Positions 38,691 to 43,214 of a stretch of 43,214 nt of DNA are shown here, in pieces (positions within the stretch are counted from its first letter, which is position 1; every line of letters starts with the position of its first letter). The position numbers were made by a program, and so were the translations under genes. The DNA is from a virus. The stretch spans positions 1 through 43,214 of the IMG/VR virus record IMGVR_UViG_3300045019_000022; one strand, written 5' to 3'. A model generated the notes under the pieces. That model was given only the letters and a program-made list of their open reading frames with translations, was not told where the DNA came from and searched no databases.

Positions 38691-38945
38691 ATGCTGCAAG
38701 CCATTCGCACCCACCTTCGCAACCGCAAGCGCGCCAAGATCAACAGGGCGCTGGACCACATCTATGCCGAAATGCGCGAAGCAACCGACCGCGCCACTAC
38801 GCTCAAGCGCTTGGCCGAGAGCCAGGAGGCGGAAGCCCTGACCGACCTGCGTAGGCAGGAACAGCGCCTGATCACACAGGCCAAGCAGATCGATGCGCAG
38901 GAAATGATGCGTTCGATTCCCACCCGGAGTGCAAGGGCGTGGTGA
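38691..38945 (+). CDS. Small coiled-coil protein
   Basis: An 84-aa protein, strongly charged and helical throughout (RAKINRALDHIYAEMREATD and similar), with no family recognised. AAAGGAG precedes the ATG by 6 bp. It overlaps the next gene by a few bases. A structural or adaptor role in the replication operon is only inferred from position. Confidence 0.68.
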   Translation: MLQAIRTHLRNRKRAKINRALDHIYAEMREATDRATTLKRLAESQEAEALTDLRRQEQRLITQAKQIDAQEMMRSIPTRSARAW

Positions 38946-39151
38946 CGCGAGACATCGCATTGCACTTCCTGCTGCGGCCGATCCTGCTGGACGACGGACA
39001 GCCGCTCAAGCGCCGGCGCGAGCTGGTGATGCAGCGCCAGATGCAGGTCGATGTCGCCTATCCGTTTCTGACACCGGACGAACAGGTCAAGGCGGATGCA
39101 TGGCGGGTCGAAGAAGCACACAAAGAATTGTGGAAAACACCTGATGCGTGA
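38942..39151 (+). CDS. Hypothetical protein before the VRR-NUC gene
   Basis: A small protein of 69 (or 70) aa of unknown family, with a central LKRRRELVMQRQMQVDVAYP segment. The start is one of two adjacent GTG codons (38939 or 38942) after GGAGT. It overlaps the previous gene and the VRR-NUC gene, consistent with translational coupling. Confidence 0.6.
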   Translation: MTRDIALHFLLRPILLDDGQPLKRRRELVMQRQMQVDVAYPFLTPDEQVKADAWRVEEAHKELWKTPDA

Positions 39152-39407
39152 GTCAACCATCGAGCAATACCTGGTCGAGCGCGTCAAGGCGCGCGGCGGT
39201 GAGGTGCGCAAGGTGAAGTGGATCGGCCGCCGCGGCGCGCCAGACCGCCTCGCCATGCTGCCGGACCAGACGGTCTGGGTAGAGCTCAAGGCGCCGGGCG
39301 AGAAACCCGAGCCGCACCAGGCTCGTGAGCATGAACGCATGCGCCGCATGGGGCAGCGGGTTGAGGTGGTGGATTCCCTTGAACGAGTCGACGAGGTATT
39401 GGCGTGA
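39144..39407 (+). CDS. VRR-NUC domain nuclease
   Basis: An 87-aa stand-alone VRR-NUC (PD-(D/E)xK) domain: EQYLVERVKARGGEVRKVKW, then APDRLAMLPDQTVWVELKAP with the D and E-x-K residues, and a closing HQAREHERMRRMGQ. Such single-domain phage nucleases cut branched DNA structures. The ATG at 39144 overlaps the stop of the previous gene; a longer frame upstream adds an unrelated basic stretch and was not used. Confidence 0.88.
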   Translation: MRESTIEQYLVERVKARGGEVRKVKWIGRRGAPDRLAMLPDQTVWVELKAPGEKPEPHQAREHERMRRMGQRVEVVDSLERVDEVLA

Positions 39408-39670
39408 ATAACCGTGTCTATCTGGAATCAGTTTCATCGCGGATCGGCGCATCGATCATGGAGTTTTGCTCATCCATGGTCGGGCGTGAGTTCCATGCGG
39501 ACGACCTGCGCAAGCACGTGTCCGCTGCGGTCGGCGCCTGCGCACCGGCGTCCGCCGACCGCGTGCTGCGCGATCTGCGCCGCAAGGGCGGCATCGATTA
39601 CGTGTGCATCGACAGGCATGCATCGCTCTACAAAGTACAAGACGTCAACCCTGCTTTCGACCTGATATGA
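39404..39670 (+). CDS. Winged-helix-like small protein
   Basis: An 88-aa protein. The region MVGREFHADDLRKHVSAAVG, then SADRVLRDLRRKGGIDYV followed by HASLYKV, resembles a winged helix (helix, recognition helix with LRDLRRKG, then a beta wing). The start is GTG at 39404, overlapping the VRR-NUC stop. It ends with an ATGA overlap into the helicase gene. Possibly a DNA-binding partner of the helicase or nuclease. Confidence 0.68.
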   Translation: MNNRVYLESVSSRIGASIMEFCSSMVGREFHADDLRKHVSAAVGACAPASADRVLRDLRRKGGIDYVCIDRHASLYKVQDVNPAFDLI

Positions 39671-41064
39671 CACGCAGACCATTTACACCCCGCGAATACC
39701 AGCACGCCATCATCGGGCATGAACTGGAACAGCCGCGCTGCGCCGCATGGGCTGGCATGGGAATGGGCAAGACAGTCGGCACGCTGACGACCTTGGACAT
39801 TCTGGAATTGACGGAGCCGGGGCCGGCGCTGGTACTGGCACCGCTGCGCGTGGCCGCCAGCACGTGGCCGGACGAAGCCCAGAAGTGGGCGCATCTGCGC
39901 AATATCGAAGTGTCCGCTGTGGTCGGCACGCCAGAAGAAAGGCGCGCCGCGCTGAAGCGGCCGGCGTCGGTCTTCACAACGAATTACGACAACCTGCCGT
40001 GGCTGGTCGAGCACTTCGGCGACAAGTGGCCTTTCCGCAAGGTGGTCGCTGACGAAAGCACGAAGCTGAAGTCCTTCCGCCTGCGGCAAGGCGGCAAGCG
40101 CGCCCACGCACTGGGCCGCGTCGCGCACTGCAAGGTGGACCGATTCATTGAGCTGACCGGCACGCCCAGCCCGAACGGGCTGCAGGATCTGTGGGGGCAG
40201 GCATGGTTCCTTGACCAGGGTGTCCGCCTCGGTCGCAGTTTCGAAGCCTTCAAGGCACGCTGGTTCCAGTCGCTGCAGATGGGCGACGACCCGCGCGCGG
40301 TGCAGCTTAAGCCGCTGCCTTTCGCCCAGGAGCAGATCGAGGACCGGCTGCGCGACCTGTGCTTGGCGCTCAACGCCAAGGACTATTTCGACATCGCCGA
40401 GCCGATCGTCAACGTGATCCGCGTCGACCTGCCGGCCAAGGCGCGCCGCCTGTATCGCGACATGGAACGGGAAATGTTTCTCGCGCTGGACAACGGGACG
40501 GAGATTGAAGCTTTCAACGCGGCCAGCAAAACGATCAAGTGCCTGCAGCTCGCCAACGGCGCCGTGTACACGGACGAGCAGTGCAGCCAGTGGACCGACA
40601 CCCACGACGCCAAGCTCCAGGCGCTGGAAGAGATTATCGAAGAGGCGGCAGGTATGCCGGTGCTGGTGGCTTACCACTTCAAGAGCGATCTGGCACGGCT
40701 GCAGCGCGCATTCCCGCGGGGTAGGGCGCTGGACAAAGACCCGCAGACCATCCGCGACTGGAACGCGGGAAAGATTCCGGTGCTGTTCGCCCACCCGGCC
40801 AGTGCCGGCCACGGCCTGAACCTGCAGGACGGCGGCAACATCCTGGCATTCTTCGGTCACTGGTGGGATCTGGAGCAGTACCAGCAAATCATCGAGCGCA
40901 TCGGCCCGACTCGCCAGGCGCAAGCCGGGCATGACAGGCCGGTGTTCATCTATCACATCGTCGCTGCCGACACCGTGGACGAGGTCGTCATGGCTCGTCG
41001 GGAATCGAAGCGCGAAGTGCAGGACTTACTTTTGGAAGCAATGAAACGGAAGGGAAGAACGTGA
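39667..41064 (+). CDS. SNF2/DEAD-type helicase
   Basis: A 465-aa superfamily 2 ATPase. It has RRPFTPREYQHAIIGHE (Q-motif-like), Walker A GMGMGKTVGT (about 30-39) and DEST in VVADESTKLKS (D129, E130). Motif III is LTGTPSPNG. The C-terminal helicase part is HPASAGHGLNLQ and ends with a QQIIERIGPTRQAQ motif VI. It may be a fork-remodelling or recombination helicase. The start at 39667 is coupled to the previous stop; a longer frame from 39604 was rejected. Confidence 0.9.
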   Translation: MTRRPFTPREYQHAIIGHELEQPRCAAWAGMGMGKTVGTLTTLDILELTEPGPALVLAPLRVAASTWPDEAQKWAHLRNIEVSAVVGTPEERRAALKRPASVFTTNYDNLPWLVEHFGDKWPFRKVVADESTKLKSFRLRQGGKRAHALGRVAHCKVDRFIELTGTPSPNGLQDLWGQAWFLDQGVRLGRSFEAFKARWFQSLQMGDDPRAVQLKPLPFAQEQIEDRLRDLCLALNAKDYFDIAEPIVNVIRVDLPAKARRLYRDMEREMFLALDNGTEIEAFNAASKTIKCLQLANGAVYTDEQCSQWTDTHDAKLQALEEIIEEAAGMPVLVAYHFKSDLARLQRAFPRGRALDKDPQTIRDWNAGKIPVLFAHPASAGHGLNLQDGGNILAFFGHWWDLEQYQQIIERIGPTRQAQAGHDRPVFIYHIVAADTVDEVVMARRESKREVQDLLLEAMKRKGRT

Positions 41065-41312
41065 ACGACGTGATCAACCTGACGGCCACGCCCAAGATAC
41101 CGGACGTGCCTGACTTTATCGAAATCAGCAATGTGCGCCACGCCTTCCTGGACGACGCCATTGCCACGAAGGGCAAGGCCTTGGTCGTTGATGTGGCGGC
41201 GCTGTCCGATGAAGCGATTGAAAGCATCGGACGGATGTGGACAGATATGCTGCTGCAGAAGGCCGCCGAACGTCGGGAAAAAGTGAAGGGTGCGAAGCAT
41301 GTTTCTGGATGA
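41061..41312 (+). CDS. Hypothetical protein in the helicase operon
   Basis: An 83-aa protein of unknown family with a mixed alpha/beta pattern: FIEISNVRHAFLDDAI, then KALVVDVAALSDEAIESIGR, then a basic C-terminus. The start is GTG at 41061 overlapping the helicase stop. It ends inside the DUF4224 gene. Confidence 0.68.
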   Translation: MNDVINLTATPKIPDVPDFIEISNVRHAFLDDAIATKGKALVVDVAALSDEAIESIGRMWTDMLLQKAAERREKVKGAKHVSG

Positions 41313-41511
41313 GGATGAAATTATCAGCCTGACCCAGAAGCGCCGCCATGATGCTCAGGCACGTGCGCTGCGCTTTCTGGGTATCGAACACCGTGCAAGG
41401 CCGGACGGTTCCTTGGCTGTGCTGCGCGCCCATGTTGAAAAGCAGCTCGGCGAAGGCGTAGTATCCAAGGCCAGAAAGAAAACCGAACCCCGTTTTGACC
41501 TGGTGACCTGA
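41299..41511 (+). CDS. DUF4224 protein, candidate excisionase/integrase partner
   Basis: A 70-aa protein of the DUF4224 type (MFLDEDEIISLTQKRRHDAQ, then LRFLGIEHRARPDGSLAVLR). DUF4224 proteins are usually encoded directly upstream of phage tyrosine integrases, as here (1-bp overlap with the integrase). The fold suggests a small winged helix, so a recombination-directionality role is a reasonable inference. The N-terminal part of the protein at 42566-43015 is a clear paralogue. Confidence 0.78.
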   Translation: MFLDEDEIISLTQKRRHDAQARALRFLGIEHRARPDGSLAVLRAHVEKQLGEGVVSKARKKTEPRFDLVT

Positions 41512-42566
41512 TGCCCCCGAAACGCAAATCCGAGAACCGTGGCCTGCCGGCGCGCTGGGTGTACAAGCACAATGCCTATTACTACCTGCCGCCGGAATCG
41601 CAGCGCGCCCAGTGGGACGGCAAGGCGTGGTTCCGCCTGGGCGGCACGCTGCCGGAAGCGTATAAGGTTTGGGCCGAACGCGTCGCCGCGCCTGAGAAAA
41701 TCAGAACTATCGGCGAGCTGTTTGACCGCTACGTGTTGGAGGTCGTCCCGGGTAAGGCGCCGAAGACGCAGACCGAAAACCACCGGCAGATCGCTGCCTT
41801 ACGGAAAGCATTCAGCGATACCGCGCTGACCGACCTCGAGCCGCAGCACGTCTATAAATACGTGGATAGGCGCTCCGCCAAGACGGCCGCGAAGCGGGAA
41901 GTAGAAGTCCTGAGCCACGCCTTCACGAAGGCAGTGCAGTGGGGGCTGCTCAAAGCGCACCCGTTCAAGGGCGAGGTGCGGCTGGAAGGCGAAGCACCTC
42001 GCGATCGCTACGTCGAAGACTGGGAACTGATCGAAGCCATGTCGATGTCGTCGAAGCGGCGCAAGGGCAGCGTCGGCATGATCCAGGCATACCTACGCCT
42101 GAAGATGTTGACCGGCCTGCGCAAGGGCGACATCCTGCGGCTGACCATGGCGGACTGCCGGGAAGACGGGATCCATGTGCAGCCGTCCAAGACCCGCAAG
42201 TCCACCGGCAAGCGGTTGATCTATGAATGGTCGCCCGAGCTGCGCGTTGCGGTCGACGAGGTGGTGGCAATGCGGCCCGCTCTGTCACCGTACCTGTTCA
42301 GTAATAAGTTCGGCCGCCCACTGTTTGAAGAAGAGAAGGGCACCACCAAGGGATTCGACACCATCTGGCATTCCTTCATGGAGCGCCTGTTGAAGGAATC
42401 CAAGGTGGAGCAGCGCTTTACCGAGCACGATCTGCGCGCGAAAGTGGGCAGCGATGCCGAGAGTCTGGAGCGTGCGCGCCAGCTGCTGGCGCACTCGGAT
42501 TCCCGCATGACAGAGCGGGTATATCGTCGGAAGCCTGAGCTGATCAAGCCGGCTGGAGGAAAGTAG
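41511..42566 (+). CDS. int: Tyrosine integrase
   Basis: A 351-aa tyrosine recombinase that should integrate into and excise from the tRNA-Val 3' end. Catalytic residues are in place: R204 (TGLRKGDIL), a Lys in the KTRKSTGK hairpin (about 227-230), H306 and R309 (HDLR), H328 (LAHSD) and Y338 (MTERVYRR). An N-terminal core-binding domain spans about residues 65-150. It ends 543 bp before attR. Its end overlaps the start of the GIY-YIG gene by one base, so they should be co-translated. Confidence 0.94.
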   Translation: MPPKRKSENRGLPARWVYKHNAYYYLPPESQRAQWDGKAWFRLGGTLPEAYKVWAERVAAPEKIRTIGELFDRYVLEVVPGKAPKTQTENHRQIAALRKAFSDTALTDLEPQHVYKYVDRRSAKTAAKREVEVLSHAFTKAVQWGLLKAHPFKGEVRLEGEAPRDRYVEDWELIEAMSMSSKRRKGSVGMIQAYLRLKMLTGLRKGDILRLTMADCREDGIHVQPSKTRKSTGKRLIYEWSPELRVAVDEVVAMRPALSPYLFSNKFGRPLFEEEKGTTKGFDTIWHSFMERLLKESKVEQRFTEHDLRAKVGSDAESLERARQLLAHSDSRMTERVYRRKPELIKPAGGK

Positions 42567-43015
42567 TGTTCCTGACCGAAACGGAAATTGCGGCGATCAC
42601 CGGCAAGACCCGGAAGGCGGCCCAGCGCAAGGCGCTGAGGGAACTGGGGTACAAGTTCCTTAGCCGGCCGGATGGATCGCCGGCGGTGATGCGTACCGCA
42701 AAGCCACGGCAGTTCGATGAGCAGGGCGCGGCGTTGCTCAGCGACGCCCAGGTTGCGAAGCGCGCCGCCTCGGTGGTGCGAACCAGGGCGGTCTATTTTC
42801 TGCTGCAGGGGTCGGCGGTGGTGTATGTCGGGCAGACGAATAACATCCACAAACGCATCGGCGAGCACCTGACGGATTCGTCCAAAACTTTCGATGCCTA
42901 CCACTTCATCAAGGTGGCAGAATCGGAAGCCCAGATGGTCGAAGCGGCCTATATTCGCAAGCTCAGACCGAAGTTTAATGTTCAGTTAAACGTGAACAGC
43001 GACGTTGAGAACTGA
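42566..43015 (+). CDS. DUF4224 / GIY-YIG nuclease fusion
   Basis: A 149-aa fusion. Residues 1-45 are DUF4224-like (FLTETEIAAITGKTRKAAQR, then YKFLSRPDGSPAV), paralogous to the gene at 41299. Residues 75-140 are a GIY-YIG nuclease: VYFLL (GIY strand), VYVGQT (YVG in place of YIG), R97 and H101 in HKRIGEHL, catalytic Glu E126 in MVEAAYI, and N138. GGAGGA precedes the GTG start, which overlaps the integrase stop. It is the last gene before attR. It may assist integration/excision or act as an independent nuclease. Confidence 0.85.
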   Translation: MFLTETEIAAITGKTRKAAQRKALRELGYKFLSRPDGSPAVMRTAKPRQFDEQGAALLSDAQVAKRAASVVRTRAVYFLLQGSAVVYVGQTNNIHKRIGEHLTDSSKTFDAYHFIKVAESEAQMVEAAYIRKLRPKFNVQLNVNSDVEN

Positions 43016-43045
43016 GGTTTTTCAAATCGCCATTTAGACGCGATG

Positions 43046-43077
43046 GGGTTTGCTAGACAACGACGGGCCGCAAACCC
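43046..43077. repeat. Inverted repeat beside attR
   Basis: GGGTTTGC (43046-43053) and GCAAACCC (43070-43077) lie 32 bp before the attR core. They could be integrase or directionality-factor arm sites. Apart from this, the 43016-43108 spacer shows nothing I recognise. Confidence 0.4.
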
Positions 43078-43108
43078 GCATGGAATAAGGCGTTGCGGCT
43101 TACCCTAT

Positions 43109-43140
43109 CTGGTTCAATCCCAGTACTGTCCACCAGAATT
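43109..43140. other. attR, prophage right attachment core
   Basis: An exact 32-bp copy of 96-127: only the 3' part of tRNA-Val, without the 5' half, so not a second tRNA gene. To its right is the original downstream host DNA. Confidence 0.93.
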
Positions 43141-43185
43141 CAAGACGACATCTCACCGGAAGTTCCTTGCGGAGATGACTCAAAC

Positions 43186-43211
43186 AAAGGCCTGCATTTG
43201 CAGGCCTTTTG
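43186..43211 (+). terminator. Host terminator, probably the original tRNA-Val terminator
   Basis: A 10-bp stem AAAGGCCTGC/GCAGGCCTTT (43186-43195, 43200-43209) with a 4-nt loop and a T run. Before integration it would have been about 60 bp after the tRNA-Val 3' end. The prophage has moved it 43 kb away. Confidence 0.85.
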
Positions 43212-43214
43212 CTT

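Noticed and set aside
43109-43140. A second tRNA-Val at the right end
   Set aside because: Only the T-arm 3' side, acceptor strand and CCA are present; it is the attR repeat, not a gene.
1-43214. CRISPR arrays, rRNA genes or insertion sequences
   Set aside because: No regularly spaced repeats, no rRNA-like sequence and no transposase were found in the window.

Overview
This window is one complete, apparently intact temperate podovirus prophage with short host flanks. A tRNA-Val(CAC) gene lies at the left edge, and a 32-bp direct repeat that starts inside its T-arm (96-127) returns at 43109-43140. These repeats are attL and attR of an element of about 43 kb. High-GC coding and the BPP-1-like virion genes suggest a betaproteobacterial (Burkholderiales-like) host; this is inference, because only about 200 bp of host DNA is visible.

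Left end (130-1660): a long hairpin terminator, then an accessory block with a ribbon-helix-helix regulator and a divergent unknown gene with repeats between them, and an unknown gene whose promoter carries a near-consensus LexA (SOS) box. Leftward lysis/virion block (1668-26079, minus strand), read from right to left: HTH protein, small and large terminase, Asp/Asn beta-hydroxylase-like oxygenase, GNAT, coiled-coil protein, portal, capsid-staple-like protein, Bbp19-like protein, scaffold, major capsid protein, Bbp16-like cement protein, small protein, a strong intra-operon terminator, tail tubular A and B, three internal/ejection proteins (one with a lytic transglycosylase, one of 1968 aa with an HExxH motif), tail fibre with a glycine-rich tip, DUF4376, holin-like protein, endolysin, DUF1353. 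The virion gene order is T7-like and the capsid set resembles Bordetella phage BPP-1, but there is no reverse transcriptase and no RNA polymerase.

Centre: a secreted protein on the opposite strand (26292-26894, moron-like), preceded by a 104-bp concentric inverted repeat. A leftward replication block (primase-helicase, C5 methyltransferase, 53-aa protein, Cro-like regulator) faces a rightward LexA-like repressor gene. The repressor gene sits between two three-site operator arrays (31058-31118 and 31964-32022). Each array overlaps a promoter, one leftward and one rightward, so the layout is like lambda oR/oL.

Right block (32140-43015, plus strand): early genes for recombination and replication: DUF2800 nuclease, DUF2815 ssDNA-binding protein, Gp49-like protein, Cys-rich and HNH proteins, family A DNA polymerase, VRR-NUC nuclease, SNF2-type helicase. 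It ends with DUF4224, a tyrosine integrase, and a DUF4224/GIY-YIG fusion next to attR. A 270-bp gap at 35312-35580 holds several strong RNA hairpins, including a three-way-junction-like element that I consider the best candidate for an unannotated regulatory RNA.
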